Notes under the pieces: model-generated
What the model was told of the DNA's origin: nothing
Database searches by the model: none
The model's input: the letters and a program-made list of their open reading frames with translations, nothing else
Program-made: the position numbers and the translations under genes
Origin: CAYGVT01 sp964353355
GTDB lineage: Archaea; Thermoplasmatota; DTKX01; GCA-020343715
DNA: 64,000 nt
NCBI GenBank assembly: GCA_964353355.1
Contig: CAYGVT010000143.1
Coordinates: 17,714 to 81,713, forward strand
Direction of reading: 5' to 3'
Shown: piece by piece, positions 23,222-32,971 of the stretch
Layout of the letters: the number at the start of each line of letters is the position of its first letter
Numbering within the stretch: the first letter of the stretch is position 1

Positions 23222-26200
23222 ATGAAGAAAGGCCTTGCAGTCCTGCTCGTCCTAGTCATGTCAATCGGCTCGCTGGCCGCAGCCTTCGACTCCACGGACA
23301 ATCCGTCCGAGGCCAGGTCGGAGAGCTACCTGCCAGCTGGACCCAGCGACCGGACCACCGCGCCGTCGACGACCCCGGTCGACCCGATGTCCGACTACCT
23401 GAACAGCCTCGACCCCAGCGGTCCCAGGTTCCCCAAGGCCCCCACGCCCGGCGAGCCGCTGGACGCCGGCGAGGCCAGGGACATCATCCTGCAGAGCTAC
23501 ATGGACTGCGTCCTCGTGTTCAGGAACCCCAAGAACCAGGAGGAGTGGATCCCGCTCCCCTCCGAGGCCGAGTACAACCTCGACCACACCAAGGCCGTCA
23601 CGTTCGCCAACGGCACCCAGGTCGAGGTCCACGGCCGCATCTTCGAGAAGGTCCTCGACCCCGACGTCGCAGGCCCCATCAACGCCAGCAGCAAGGACAA
23701 CCTGACGCTGCGCGTCACCTTCGCCGGCGACCTTGTCCCCGGTGGCAACATCCTCACCGGCAACGTGACCACCCAGATCGAGCCCTTCATCGAGGACGGC
23801 AACGGGACTTTCCAGTTCATCCTCGACATCAACAAGGACGCAGGCATGTACTTCATCGAGGTCACCTTCGGCGGCTACCCGGCCGCCGCCCCGCAGTACC
23901 TGCTGCCCCTCACCTACAAGGCCGTCGTCTACGTCAACCACCCGGCCAAGGTCGTGGTGGACGTGACCCCCACCGTCCAGGTCGTCGGCCAGGCCGTCCA
24001 GGTCTCTGGCAGCCTCCAGGACGACACCGGCCGCCTCATCACGACAGGCCCCATGAAGATCACCTTCGACAACTCGTTGCTCGGCCCGACGTCTGACGGC
24101 GTCTACATCGACGACGTGAACGTGGCGGGCGCGGGCTTCACCGACGACTTCGAGGCCGAGGAGCTCGGCGATTGGACCACCAGCACAGCCCCTGGCCGCG
24201 GCGTCGGCAACCAGTGGGAGCGCGGCTCCCCCGGCGCGGGCGTCGGCCCCAGGAGCCCGCACTCCGGCTCCAAGCTGTGGGGCACGATGCTCAACAGCAA
24301 CTACCAGCGCGGCGCGTGGTCGTTCCTCGTGACCCCCCGGCTGAACTTCACCGCGGACCATGGCTACACCCTCTCGTTCTGGGCGTGGTGGAGCGTCTAC
24401 TGGAACGAGGACTACTCCTACATCATGGGCTCCATGGACGGCGGCGCCACGTGGGACGAGGCTGGCTCTTACAAGTTCCTCGGGAGCCTCATGTCCAACG
24501 ACTGGGAGCTCCTCGAGATAAACGTCACGAAGTACATGGGCTCGGACAACGTCAAGTTCGCCTTCGTGTTCTTCTCCGCGGACAAGACGCTGGACATCCG
24601 CCCGGACGCGACCTACGGCTACCAGTACATCATCCCCATGTCCACCGAGGCCGACAAGCACCGCGTGGCGGTGACGTTCCCGGGCGACCTGCTGTTCCGC
24701 GCCGGCACGGCCTTCAAGGACATCACCGTCAAGCGCATCGCGCACTTCGAGTTCGAGATTAACGCCTCCCTCAAGGTGGGCCACAGGAACAACCCCGTGA
24801 AGCTCGTCGCCTGGCTCAAGGACAACCAGGGCGAGGTCCTCAAGACCAACGTCCGCGGCATCCCCTACATCTACCAGGTCGCCATCTACTGGGACAAGAC
24901 CTGGAACTACGCGGGCGACGACCCCGGAGAGCCGGCCGGCCCTCCCCGCAGCATGAACCGCGACACCGGCGAGGTCTCCATCAACTACGTCGTCGCGCCC
25001 GACCAGGAGCTGGGGCCCGCCAACGTCACGTTCAGGTTCGGCGGCGCCGACTACTACACGGCCATCGAGGAGAAGGACGTCTACTACGTCAAGGCCAACG
25101 TCTACGTGAAGCTGCCGTCCAAGGAGCAGCTGCGCGGCTACCGCGGCCTCACTTTGAACATCCACGGCGAGCTGCGCGTGGTGGCCGACCAGTCCAAGGA
25201 GGACCAGCAGCTCGGCGACCCGGTCTCCGGCGAGTTCATCTCCATCTACTGGGGCGCGGAGCAGATCGGCAACCGCCGCACCTACTTCGACGGCTCGTTC
25301 CAGGTGGACTACCTCATCCCCTCCACCCACGACCTGGGCGACGTCCTGGTCACCTTCAACTACAAGGGCCAGTCCCTCTACGAGCCGGTGACGACCTTCG
25401 CCAACTACACCGTCGTGTCCGAGACCTTCATCGTCATCAAGGACCAGTCCGTCTACAAGGGCTCATGGGTGTGGATCAACGGCACCATCAAGGACGACAA
25501 GGACGCACCGGTCGCCAACATGCCCATATACATCATCTGGAAGCGCGCGCCCGAGATAGGCCGCGCCACCTCCAAGTCCGACGGGACGTTCAGCCTGCAG
25601 TACTACATCGAGTTCGAGGACAAGGTCGGCAACGTCTCCGTCATCGCCAGGTTCAAGGGCACCAAGATCTACCTGGCGAACGAGACCACGGCCAACTACG
25701 CCGTCAAGGTCAGCACCGTGCTCCAGCGCCGCGACCGCGTCCTGTCAGCCCTGCGCGGCGACCAGGCCCAGTTCTCCTGCAAGCTATACGAGGACTGGGG
25801 CGGCACCAAGGGCATCGAGGTCCAGCGCGAGGAGGTCGCGCTGCTCATCGACGAGATACTCGTCAACAAGAAGCGCACCGCCTTCGACGGCACCATCACC
25901 TTCACGGCCCCCATCGACCCCAAGATATTCTCGTACGGAGAGGTCTCGCTGGTGTTCGACTTCAACGGGACCGAGTTCTACGACCACTCCAGGAACGCGT
26001 CCAAGCTAGTGCTGCGCGCGAACTCGCTCGTGACATTCACCGAGATACGCGTGATGGGCGCCATCTACGACCCCGCGGTCGACCACGTCGAGCCCGGCCA
26101 GGAGGTCTACGGACGCATCCTGGTGCAGGACGACAACTTCCAGCCCATCCCCATGGGCAACATCTCAGTGTACTACAAGGAGGAGGGCCTCCGCGCCCGC

Positions 26201-26968
26201 AAGCGGCTCGTGAAGACCGGCACGACCGACGAGGGGGGCTACTTCGAGTTCAACTGGACTTTCAACCTCAAGACCGAGGGCAACAAGACCTTCATCGCCG
26301 AGTACGAGGGCCTCATCGTCGACACCTTCCTGAAGGCCGACGACCAGATCATCCTGGGCTCCTCGGCGGAGTACAACGTGACCTACATCATACCCGAGGA
26401 GCTCATCCCGCCGGTGCCCATGTGGGTCATCGTGGGCTCGTTCGGCGCAATCATCGCCGTCGTGGCCTTCGCCATCTGGGGCTCCTTCTACTACCGCCGC
26501 CGCCGCATGCTGCGCAGGATGCAGCGCGTCATCCGCCGCGCCGCGGACAGGCTGGTCGCCGGCAACGTCTACGCGGCCACCATCTTCCGCGCCTACCGCG
26601 AGATGGCCAGCACGCTGCGCGCCTACGGCCAGCTCAGGAAGGACTCCGAGACCTTCCGCGAGTTCGAGAACGCGGTGCGCACTGCGCTGCCCATCGACCA
26701 GGACAACCTGGACGACTTCCTGACCGTGCTCGAGGAGGCCAGGTACTCCGAGCACGACATCGGCGAGGGCGAGAAGGAGCGCGCCATCAAGGCCCTGCGC
26801 GGCGTGCAGGCATCCATCGAGAGGATCATGATCACCGACGAGGACGCGGCCAAGATCAAGGCCAAGATGACGACCGAGGGCTACGAGGAGATCGTCGAGC
26901 CCGAGATCATCGTCACGGAGGGACAGGCCCCGCCGGAGGGGAAGGGCCCCAGCAAGCCCAGCGGGTGA
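23222..26968 (+). CDS. Giant Ig-like surface protein with membrane helix and DUF4129-like cytosolic tail
   Basis: A 1248-residue membrane protein at the head of a MoxR-type operon. It has an N-terminal signal peptide (GLAVLLVLVMSIGSLAAA). A long extracytoplasmic region follows, with a jelly-roll-like insert (about 300-460: SFWAWWSVYWNED, GSMDGGATWDEAG) and about seven Ig-like domains of 90-100 residues ending in VSVIARFKGTKIYLA-type strands. One membrane helix (about 1060-1085, WVIVGSFGAIIAVVAFAIW) is followed by a very basic stretch (YYRRRRMLRRMQRVIRR). The cytosolic tail (about 1095-1220) contains FRAYREMASTLRAYGQLRKDSETFREFE and EEARYSEHDIG, which resemble DUF4129, a domain usually found next to MoxR, DUF58 and DUF4350 genes. 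The promoter is at 23107. Likely a sensor or substrate of the MoxR machinery (inference). Confidence 0.85.
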   Translation: MKKGLAVLLVLVMSIGSLAAAFDSTDNPSEARSESYLPAGPSDRTTAPSTTPVDPMSDYLNSLDPSGPRFPKAPTPGEPLDAGEARDIILQSYMDCVLVFRNPKNQEEWIPLPSEAEYNLDHTKAVTFANGTQVEVHGRIFEKVLDPDVAGPINASSKDNLTLRVTFAGDLVPGGNILTGNVTTQIEPFIEDGNGTFQFILDINKDAGMYFIEVTFGGYPAAAPQYLLPLTYKAVVYVNHPAKVVVDVTPTVQVVGQAVQVSGSLQDDTGRLITTGPMKITFDNSLLGPTSDGVYIDDVNVAGAGFTDDFEAEELGDWTTSTAPGRGVGNQWERGSPGAGVGPRSPHSGSKLWGTMLNSNYQRGAWSFLVTPRLNFTADHGYTLSFWAWWSVYWNEDYSYIMGSMDGGATWDEAGSYKFLGSLMSNDWELLEINVTKYMGSDNVKFAFVFFSADKTLDIRPDATYGYQYIIPMSTEADKHRVAVTFPGDLLFRAGTAFKDITVKRIAHFEFEINASLKVGHRNNPVKLVAWLKDNQGEVLKTNVRGIPYIYQVAIYWDKTWNYAGDDPGEPAGPPRSMNRDTGEVSINYVVAPDQELGPANVTFRFGGADYYTAIEEKDVYYVKANVYVKLPSKEQLRGYRGLTLNIHGELRVVADQSKEDQQLGDPVSGEFISIYWGAEQIGNRRTYFDGSFQVDYLIPSTHDLGDVLVTFNYKGQSLYEPVTTFANYTVVSETFIVIKDQSVYKGSWVWINGTIKDDKDAPVANMPIYIIWKRAPEIGRATSKSDGTFSLQYYIEFEDKVGNVSVIARFKGTKIYLANETTANYAVKVSTVLQRRDRVLSALRGDQAQFSCKLYEDWGGTKGIEVQREEVALLIDEILVNKKRTAFDGTITFTAPIDPKIFSYGEVSLVFDFNGTEFYDHSRNASKLVLRANSLVTFTEIRVMGAIYDPAVDHVEPGQEVYGRILVQDDNFQPIPMGNISVYYKEEGLRARKRLVKTGTTDEGGYFEFNWTFNLKTEGNKTFIAEYEGLIVDTFLKADDQIILGSSAEYNVTYIIPEELIPPVPMWVIVGSFGAIIAVVAFAIWGSFYYRRRRMLRRMQRVIRRAADRLVAGNVYAATIFRAYREMASTLRAYGQLRKDSETFREFENAVRTALPIDQDNLDDFLTVLEEARYSEHDIGEGEKERAIKALRGVQASIERIMITDEDAAKIKAKMTTEGYEEIVEPEIIVTEGQAPPEGKGPSKPSG

Positions 26969-27033
26969 GGATGCTGGACGCGCCTCGAGAGGACCGAAAG
27001 GATAAAATGGCTAAACACGTTTGAGGGACGCAA

Positions 27034-28290
27034 ATGTGGAAGAAAATCACGGCACTGGTCATCTTCCTTATCATAGCCGCAGGCCTCCCCGTCTACCTGC
27101 TCCTCCAGGGGCAGGACTTCAAGGAGGGCGACCAGCACTATGACCCCTACGGTGACAAGGCGCGCGACCTCAGCACACTGACCGACGCACTGGAGACGAG
27201 GGGCGCTGCCAAGTACACCACGCGCACCATCGTCTCCTCGCCGGTCCTGCTCAAGGGCATCAAGGACCCCGAGCAGACCTGCTACATCGTCGTGGGTGTG
27301 GACAGGGAGTACCGCACAGAGGAGATCGAGATAATCGAGGACTTCGTCAAGCAGGACGGCGGCAAGGTCGTCATCATGGACGACTTCGGAGTGCCCAACG
27401 CGCTGAGCGAGCGGTTCGGGGTGTTCTTCTACGGCCGTCCCCTCTGGGACGACATCAACATGACCGGCCCGGGCGGTGCCAAGAACATCTCGTTCCCGAC
27501 CTTCAAGGCGAGCCTGGGCCTCCAGGACTTCAACATCGTCATGAACGCCCCCACGGGCCTCACGACGACCAACCCGAACGTGGAGTTCATCGCCAACGGC
27601 TCCGAGAAGTCCTACGTCGACCTGGACGGCAACGGCCGCGTCAACATCGGCGACAAGAAGGGCCACATCCCCGTCATCCTCGAGGTCAAGTTCAACTCCT
27701 CCAAGGGCCGCGTGGTGCTCGTCTCCAACGCCAACATGGTCACCAACGACATGATCAAGGCGTCCGACCAGCAGAACATGCTGTTCATGGTCAGCCTCGT
27801 CAACCGGCTCATGAACAAGAAGGAGGGCATCATCCTCTTCGACGAGAGCCGGCACGAGCACAGCCCGACGCAGACGGCGCTTTACAAGAACGTCGAGACC
27901 GTGGCCGTGATGACCAGCTGGATCTGGCCCATCATGGGCGTCATAGCCTCGATGCTCGTGGTGTTCGCGCTGGTGGTCTACAGCGCCCCCGACAAGGTGA
28001 GCTGGATCCACCGGTTCGACGTCTCGGCCTTCACCAGACGGCACGACCCCCCCGACAAGCTCAAGGACCAGGTCGAGCGGTCCAGGCGCAGCCTGATGCT
28101 GAAGGTGCGCATGATGTACAGCTACTCCGAGGAGGAGATGGCCGTCCTGAACCCGGAGCAGATCAGGGCGATGATCAAGGAACCCGACTTGATCGAGCTT
28201 GCGACCAACCCGAGCCACCAGTGGACGCAGCAGGAGCTTCGCGTCATCATCCAGCGCGTCAAGGACTGGGGCGGCAAGATGATCGTCTGA
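27034..28290 (+). CDS. DUF4350-domain membrane protein
   Basis: A 418-residue protein with an N-terminal membrane helix (ITALVIFLIIAAGLPVYLLL), a DUF4350 alpha/beta domain resembling a glutamine-amidotransferase fold (YIVVGVDREY, EEIEIIEDFVKQDGGKVVIMDDFG; then GIILFDESRHEHSP), a second membrane helix (about 290-312, WIWPIMGVIASMLVVFALVV) and a cytosolic helical tail. No catalytic Cys-His pair is evident. The segment DLDGNGRVNIGDKKG looks like a dockerin/EF-hand-type calcium loop inserted in the external domain. In this gene family it always neighbours MoxR and DUF58 genes, as it does here. Ribosome site GAGGGA precedes the ATG, and a local ATAAAA element suggests an internal promoter. Confidence 0.85.
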   Translation: MWKKITALVIFLIIAAGLPVYLLLQGQDFKEGDQHYDPYGDKARDLSTLTDALETRGAAKYTTRTIVSSPVLLKGIKDPEQTCYIVVGVDREYRTEEIEIIEDFVKQDGGKVVIMDDFGVPNALSERFGVFFYGRPLWDDINMTGPGGAKNISFPTFKASLGLQDFNIVMNAPTGLTTTNPNVEFIANGSEKSYVDLDGNGRVNIGDKKGHIPVILEVKFNSSKGRVVLVSNANMVTNDMIKASDQQNMLFMVSLVNRLMNKKEGIILFDESRHEHSPTQTALYKNVETVAVMTSWIWPIMGVIASMLVVFALVVYSAPDKVSWIHRFDVSAFTRRHDPPDKLKDQVERSRRSLMLKVRMMYSYSEEEMAVLNPEQIRAMIKEPDLIELATNPSHQWTQQELRVIIQRVKDWGGKMIV

Positions 28291-28354
28291 TGACACTGGC
28301 GATAACACCAACCATCATAGGAAGGACCCGATAAAAAAATGGAAGTGGGGAAAA

Positions 28355-29488
28355 ATGGAGAACGTAAAGAAGTTGAGTGGCGAAAGACCAGCGGTCGGCG
28401 GAGGGGCATCAGCCCCGATGCCGGCTGGGGCCCCTCCGGCCCAGCCCGCTGCCATGAGGCCTCCGCCCGGAGCGCCTCCATCGGCGGCCGCCGCTGCGGC
28501 AAGGCGGCCCGTCGCCCCAAAGGCCGGCGGCGCCACGCCTGAGGAGATCGCGTTCGTCGCGAACTCCGTGAAGGCGATTCTCGGTGAGGTCTCCAAGGCC
28601 ATCATCGGGAAGCATGAGGTGATGACCAAGGTGGCCATCGGCATCCTCGCGAACGGGCACATCCTCTTCGAGGACTTCCCCGGCCTCGCGAAGACGCTCA
28701 TGGCCTCCACGTTCGCGGACTGCCTGGGGTGCACGTTCAAGCGCATCCAGTTCACCCCTGACCTGCTCCCGACGGACATCACCGGGACGTACATCTACGA
28801 TGAGAAGGACAACGAGTTCAAGTTCCGTCCCGGACCGATCTTCACCAACATCCTGTTGGCGGACGAGATCAACCGCGCCCCTCCGAAGACGCAGGCGGCG
28901 CTGCTCGAGGCCATGCAGGAGCGTCAGGTGTCCATCGAGGGTGTCACGCACAGGCTGCCGCGACCCTTCCTCGTGCTTGCGACCCAGAACCCCATCGAGC
29001 AGGAAGGTACCTACCCCCTGCCTGAGGCCCAGGTCGACAGGTTCATGATGAAGATGTCCGTCGGCTACCCGAACCGCGCCGACGAGAAGGAGATCCTCAT
29101 CCGCCGCGAGCTGCGCCGGAAGGACGAGGTCGACGTCGAGGTCGTCTCCTCGCCCGAGAAGATCATCCAGATGCAGCAGATCATCGAGAAGGTCCACGTC
29201 GACCCGGCGATCATGACCTACATGGTCGAGATCGTCACGCGCACCCGCGAGGACCCCCGCGTCCTCGTCGGCTCGTCGCCTCGTGGGTCGCTGGCCCTCT
29301 TCAAGCTCAGCCGCGCGCGCGCTGTCATCTTCGGCCGCGATTACATCATCCCTGATGACATCAAGGCCATCGCGCACGCCGGTCTGGCCCACAGGATCAT
29401 CCTGAAGCCCGAGCCCCGCATCCGCGGTGTGCTCCCCCAGGACATCCTCAACAAGATCCTCGCCGAAGTCCCGGTACCTGCGGTGTAG
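28355..29488 (+). CDS. MoxR-family AAA+ ATPase
   Basis: A 377-residue cytosolic chaperone-like ATPase. After a Pro/Ala-rich unstructured N-terminal 60 residues come the MoxR landmarks: ILFEDFPGLAKTLMAST (Walker A), RIQFTPDLLPTDITGT, LLADEINRAPPKTQAALLEAMQERQVSIEG (Walker B and the sensor-1 lead), LATQNPIEQEGTYPLPEAQVDRFM, and GSSPRGSLALFKLSRARA (sensor 2). MoxR proteins remodel or activate partner complexes, commonly with DUF58/VWA partners, and the DUF58 gene starts three bases downstream. The Pro/Ala-rich leader is longer than usual for the family. Confidence 0.95.
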   Translation: MENVKKLSGERPAVGGGASAPMPAGAPPAQPAAMRPPPGAPPSAAAAAARRPVAPKAGGATPEEIAFVANSVKAILGEVSKAIIGKHEVMTKVAIGILANGHILFEDFPGLAKTLMASTFADCLGCTFKRIQFTPDLLPTDITGTYIYDEKDNEFKFRPGPIFTNILLADEINRAPPKTQAALLEAMQERQVSIEGVTHRLPRPFLVLATQNPIEQEGTYPLPEAQVDRFMMKMSVGYPNRADEKEILIRRELRRKDEVDVEVVSSPEKIIQMQQIIEKVHVDPAIMTYMVEIVTRTREDPRVLVGSSPRGSLALFKLSRARAVIFGRDYIIPDDIKAIAHAGLAHRIILKPEPRIRGVLPQDILNKILAEVPVPAV

Positions 29489-29491
29489 AAC

Positions 29492-30802
29492 ATGTGGACC
29501 AAGAAGGGGTGGCTCTACCTGAGCATGGGCGTGGTACTCACCTTCGTAGGCCTAGTGTTCAGGAGCACGGCCCTGCTGGTGCTGAGCGTACTGCTGCTCT
29601 CCACCATACTGGTCACGCAGTTCTTCTCACGGCTCGGGAAGATAGCCAGCATGAGAGAGATGTCGTCCGAGAAGATCTTCGAGGACGGCATCATCACGGT
29701 CGACCTCGCCCTGGTGAACAAGGGCGGCAGGACCGGGTTCCTCGAGATCCGGGACAGCCTCCCCAAGCAGCTCCAGATCGAGGAGGGCACCAACTACCTC
29801 ATCATCGACCTCAGGCCCAACGAGAGCCTGAGGATGAGGTACCGTGTGAAGGCGCCCATCCGCGGCATCTACGAGTTCGGGCCCGTAACGCTCCGAGCGC
29901 AGGACGTGTTCAACGTCTTTTACAAGGAGCTGCAGCTCGATCTCGTGGACAACGTCACCGTGTTCCCGATCGTCTACGACATTAAGGACCTCCCGATCCG
30001 GTCGAGGACGCCGAAGCTCTTCCCCGGTGCCAGCAAGGTCAAGCAGCCTGGCCCCGGCTCGGAGTTCTTCCTCATCCGGAACTACGTCCCTGGCGACCCC
30101 TTCAAGAACATCAACTGGAAGGCCTATGCCAGGACGGGGAAATTGCTCGTGAACGAGAAGGAGCGCGAGGCGGTCTCGGACATCGTCATCATGCTGGACG
30201 CCCGTGCCACGGCCGGCACGGGGACGCTAGGCCACAACGCCCTCATCTACGGGAGCCGCGCGGCCGCGACGCTGACGAACTTCTTCATCAAGCGCCGCGA
30301 CTCCGTGGCCCTGATAGTCTTCGGGGAGAAGCTACTGAGCATCAAGCCCAGCCAGGGCACGAAGCAGCTCTACGAGATACTCACGGCCCTGGCAGGTGCG
30401 GAGCCCAATGGCAACCTCCCGATGAAGGGCGTGGCCGAGGTGTCCTCGCCTTACATGCCACGCCGCTCCCCCGTCATACTGATCTCGAACCTCGACGGTG
30501 ACCCATCGGTCATCGACGCGATATCCTTCCTGAGGACGCTCGAGTTCGACGTGGTACTGCTCACGCCGAGCTCGATTGAGTTCGAGCTCATGTCGCGGAA
30601 GCGGCTGGAGGCCGGTGTCGAGAGGAGCCTGGAGTACGAGGTGCTGCGCCTCGAGCGCGACATCCTGGTCCAGGACCTGCGTGGCTACGGTGCGAGCGTG
30701 GTGGAGTGGGATCCCAAGGTCCCGCTCCTGGCGATACTGCTCAGCGCCGCCCAGTCCTTCGGAAGGAGGGAGTTCGACCACCGCGGCGGAGATTGGTCGT
30801 GA
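29492..30802 (+). CDS. DUF58-domain membrane protein
   Basis: A 436-residue protein with two membrane helices at the N terminus (LYLSMGVVLTFVGLVF and TALLVLSVLLLSTILVTQFF), an Ig-like segment and a DUF58/VWA-like domain. The DUF58 core is visible as EFFLIRNYVPGDPFKNINWKAYARTGKLLVNEKERE, followed by SDIVIMLDARAT, in which the aspartate replaces part of a MIDAS-type DxSxS site. It ends with a Rossmann-like segment (PVILISNLDGDPSVIDAISFLRTLEFDVVLLTPS). It is the established partner of MoxR and is separated from it by three bases. Membrane-associated, cytosolic domain. Confidence 0.93.
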   Translation: MWTKKGWLYLSMGVVLTFVGLVFRSTALLVLSVLLLSTILVTQFFSRLGKIASMREMSSEKIFEDGIITVDLALVNKGGRTGFLEIRDSLPKQLQIEEGTNYLIIDLRPNESLRMRYRVKAPIRGIYEFGPVTLRAQDVFNVFYKELQLDLVDNVTVFPIVYDIKDLPIRSRTPKLFPGASKVKQPGPGSEFFLIRNYVPGDPFKNINWKAYARTGKLLVNEKEREAVSDIVIMLDARATAGTGTLGHNALIYGSRAAATLTNFFIKRRDSVALIVFGEKLLSIKPSQGTKQLYEILTALAGAEPNGNLPMKGVAEVSSPYMPRRSPVILISNLDGDPSVIDAISFLRTLEFDVVLLTPSSIEFELMSRKRLEAGVERSLEYEVLRLERDILVQDLRGYGASVVEWDPKVPLLAILLSAAQSFGRREFDHRGGDWS

Positions 30803-30806
30803 TACC

Positions 30807-31853
30807 ATGGCTGCACAAACTCCGTCCGCACAGCCGGTCGAGAAGGCGCCGCCAAGGGCACCCGAGCCCGGGGAGGTCCCCGGGATGGAGGGCCCTTCCA
30901 TGGCGATGGTCCAGGACGAGCTGGACGCAAGGGTGACGGTGAACGTCGAGACGGTGTTCCGCGAGATCATGCTGGTCAAGGTCTTCGGGACGCTGTTCAT
31001 GGCGCTCGCCGGCGTGCTTGCGTTCCTGCCGGCGCTCCTGAGCGGCGGTGACTTCGTAAAGGCGCTCCCATCGATGGTCCTGGGCGTGGTGGGCATGCTC
31101 ATGGGCATCATCGGCTTCTTCATGCGACCGTTGAGACGTTGGATGTTGCTCCTCGCACCAGCGGTACTGATCGCGGCCGTTGCGGTCAGGCCCCTCACTT
31201 CCCAAGTAGGGTCCTTGAACGCGAGCGAGTTATTGCTCGGCCTGGCCTTCGCCGTGTTCTGGTTCCTGGGCATCGAGTACCTCCACGCCCTCATGCGGTT
31301 CGTAGAGGTCGGTGAGATGGCCATAAAGCGCAAGCTCACCAACTTCAACCTCTCGGGCGTCGTGAAGCACTTCCTCAGCTACGGATTCATGACCCTGGGG
31401 CTCATCGTGATGGTGAGCCTCGGCGTCATCGGCCTGCTCTGGCTCATGCAGAGCGCGCAGCTGACGCTGTTCGGCTTCGGCGTGATGCTCATCGCCCTCG
31501 CGGTCGTCGGCTCCCTCTTCATCATGATGTCCAAGGACTACATGAAGGGCGCCATCTACCTCGTGGTCGTGATCGTTTCGGGCATCGCGCTGGTGGTCTT
31601 CGGCCTGTTCGTCGAGGACACGGAGCTGTTCGCCAAGTCGGCCGAGCTCAACTCGGTCTACGGGATAGCCGTGGCATCGGCGGTGTTCTTCACGATATTC
31701 GGCCTTGTCCTCACCGTCTACTACGCCATCGCAGCGACGGTGGCGAAGGTGGAGAAGGTCGAGTACTCGCGCGAGAAGATGAAGGAGATGCTGGCGTCGG
31801 GACAGGTCCTCGACTTCGAGCAGACCCAGCCCGGCGGCGGCAGCTCACCATAG
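30807..31853 (+). CDS. Multi-pass membrane protein, last gene of the MoxR operon
   Basis: A 348-residue protein starting four bases after the DUF58 stop, so part of the same operon. A 45-residue Pro-rich hydrophilic N terminus is followed by about eight predicted membrane helices (for instance VFGTLFMALAGVLAFLPALL, MVLGVVGMLMGIIGFFM, FLSYGFMTLGLIVMVSLGVIGLLWLM) and a cytosolic tail ending VEKVEYSREKMKEMLASGQVLDFEQ. It has no recognised domain. A diverged paralogue follows downstream with the same tail signature (YSRExxxxMLASxxVxD). Confidence 0.75.
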   Translation: MAAQTPSAQPVEKAPPRAPEPGEVPGMEGPSMAMVQDELDARVTVNVETVFREIMLVKVFGTLFMALAGVLAFLPALLSGGDFVKALPSMVLGVVGMLMGIIGFFMRPLRRWMLLLAPAVLIAAVAVRPLTSQVGSLNASELLLGLAFAVFWFLGIEYLHALMRFVEVGEMAIKRKLTNFNLSGVVKHFLSYGFMTLGLIVMVSLGVIGLLWLMQSAQLTLFGFGVMLIALAVVGSLFIMMSKDYMKGAIYLVVVIVSGIALVVFGLFVEDTELFAKSAELNSVYGIAVASAVFFTIFGLVLTVYYAIAATVAKVEKVEYSREKMKEMLASGQVLDFEQTQPGGGSSP

Positions 31854-31872
31854 ACGCAGGGACGTCCGTGCG

Positions 31873-31894
31873 GGACGGGCCATCCGGCCCGTCC
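31873..31894 (+). terminator. Terminator hairpin of the MoxR operon
   Basis: A 9-bp perfect stem GGACGGGCC / GGCCCGTCC with an ATCC loop lies 20 bases after the stop, followed by ccccattttcc. A second T-run (cttttttg) lies at 31961-31968. Confidence 0.55.
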
Positions 31895-32070
31895 CCACCC
31901 CCCATTTTCCTCTCCCCCAAGTGCGGGCGGATGCCATCCCCATCCCCGACAGCTGCGCCCCTTTTTTGATATACAGCCTGGCCTGATGTGAGCGGCGCCC
32001 AGCCTGGACGCCGCGACTGCGCCCACCCGCAGCTGTCGCGGGGCCTATGGCGGGATGAGCGTGCAAGTCG

Positions 32071-32952
32071 ATGGCAGGCAAGGAGCCCGAGGACGCGGCC
32101 GCAGGCCCCCCGGGGGCCTTCCAGGGGCCTCTGGAGGATGTGGAGGCCCCTCGCCCTCCCGAGTCCGCCTGGCCCGAGCTGCGCGCGCTCAAGGCCTTCG
32201 GCGCCGTTTTCGCGACCATGGCCGCGCTCGCGGCCGCCGCGCCGGGCCTGGTGGCGGACGCGGCGGAGGCCGCGGCGCCATGGCTCCGCCCCCTCAACGT
32301 CGTGCTCGCGGCCTCCGGGGCGGTTCTGTCGGTCGCGGGCATGCTCGTCCCACGCGCGCGACGCGCCCTCATGCTCGCGGGCCCCGGGCTCCTGGTCGCG
32401 GCCGCCGCGACGTCCCCGGTGAGGGCGTCGCTGGGCGCCACACCCGCGGGGGAGCTCCTGGCCGCCTTCCTCTTCGCGGTGTGCTGGCTGATGACGGCCG
32501 AGCACCTGCACGCCCTCGTCCGGTTCGCGGAGCTCGGCCAGTACGCACGCATCCATCGCCTCGCGAGCTTCGACCTGGGCGGCATCGTCCGGCACTTCGT
32601 CGCCTACGGCCTGGGCCTGGCCGGGCTCATCGTGGGCGTGGCCGCCGTCGTGGCCGTGCTGGTGCCGTGGGGCATCGGGAGGACCGCCAACGCGGTGCTC
32701 GCCAACTCGGCGGAGCTGGGCGCCGTCTGGGGCATGGCCGTGGCCTCCGCGATCGTCTTCGGCCTGAGCGCGCTAATCCTCACCTTCATGGGCGCCTTTG
32801 CCCCGTCGGGCGTCCAGGTGGAGCGAGTGGCCTACTCGAGGGAGCAGATCCAGGGCATGCTGGCATCCTCGCGCGTGGTGGATGCGGAGGGGCGGGACCC
32901 CGCGCCCGCTGCGGACGTTTCGGATGCGGCTAGGACCCAGGGGCATCGATGA
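32071..32952 (+). CDS. Multi-pass membrane protein, diverged paralogue of the preceding gene
   Basis: A 293-residue membrane protein with about seven predicted helices. It shares with its neighbour the layout, the LHALVRFAELGQYA / LHALMRFVEVGEMA motif, IVRHFVAYGLGLAGLIVGV / VVKHFLSYGFMTLGLIVMV, NSAELGAVWGMAVASAIVF / KSAELNSVYGIAVASAVFF, and the C-terminal YSREQIQGMLASSRVVDAEG. A separate TATA-like GATATAC (31968-31974) and an intervening terminator suggest independent expression. Function unknown; composition is much more Ala-rich than the paralogue. Confidence 0.72.
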   Translation: MAGKEPEDAAAGPPGAFQGPLEDVEAPRPPESAWPELRALKAFGAVFATMAALAAAAPGLVADAAEAAAPWLRPLNVVLAASGAVLSVAGMLVPRARRALMLAGPGLLVAAAATSPVRASLGATPAGELLAAFLFAVCWLMTAEHLHALVRFAELGQYARIHRLASFDLGGIVRHFVAYGLGLAGLIVGVAAVVAVLVPWGIGRTANAVLANSAELGAVWGMAVASAIVFGLSALILTFMGAFAPSGVQVERVAYSREQIQGMLASSRVVDAEGRDPAPAADVSDAARTQGHR

Positions 32953-32971
32953 GGGCGGTGGACGGGCCGGC

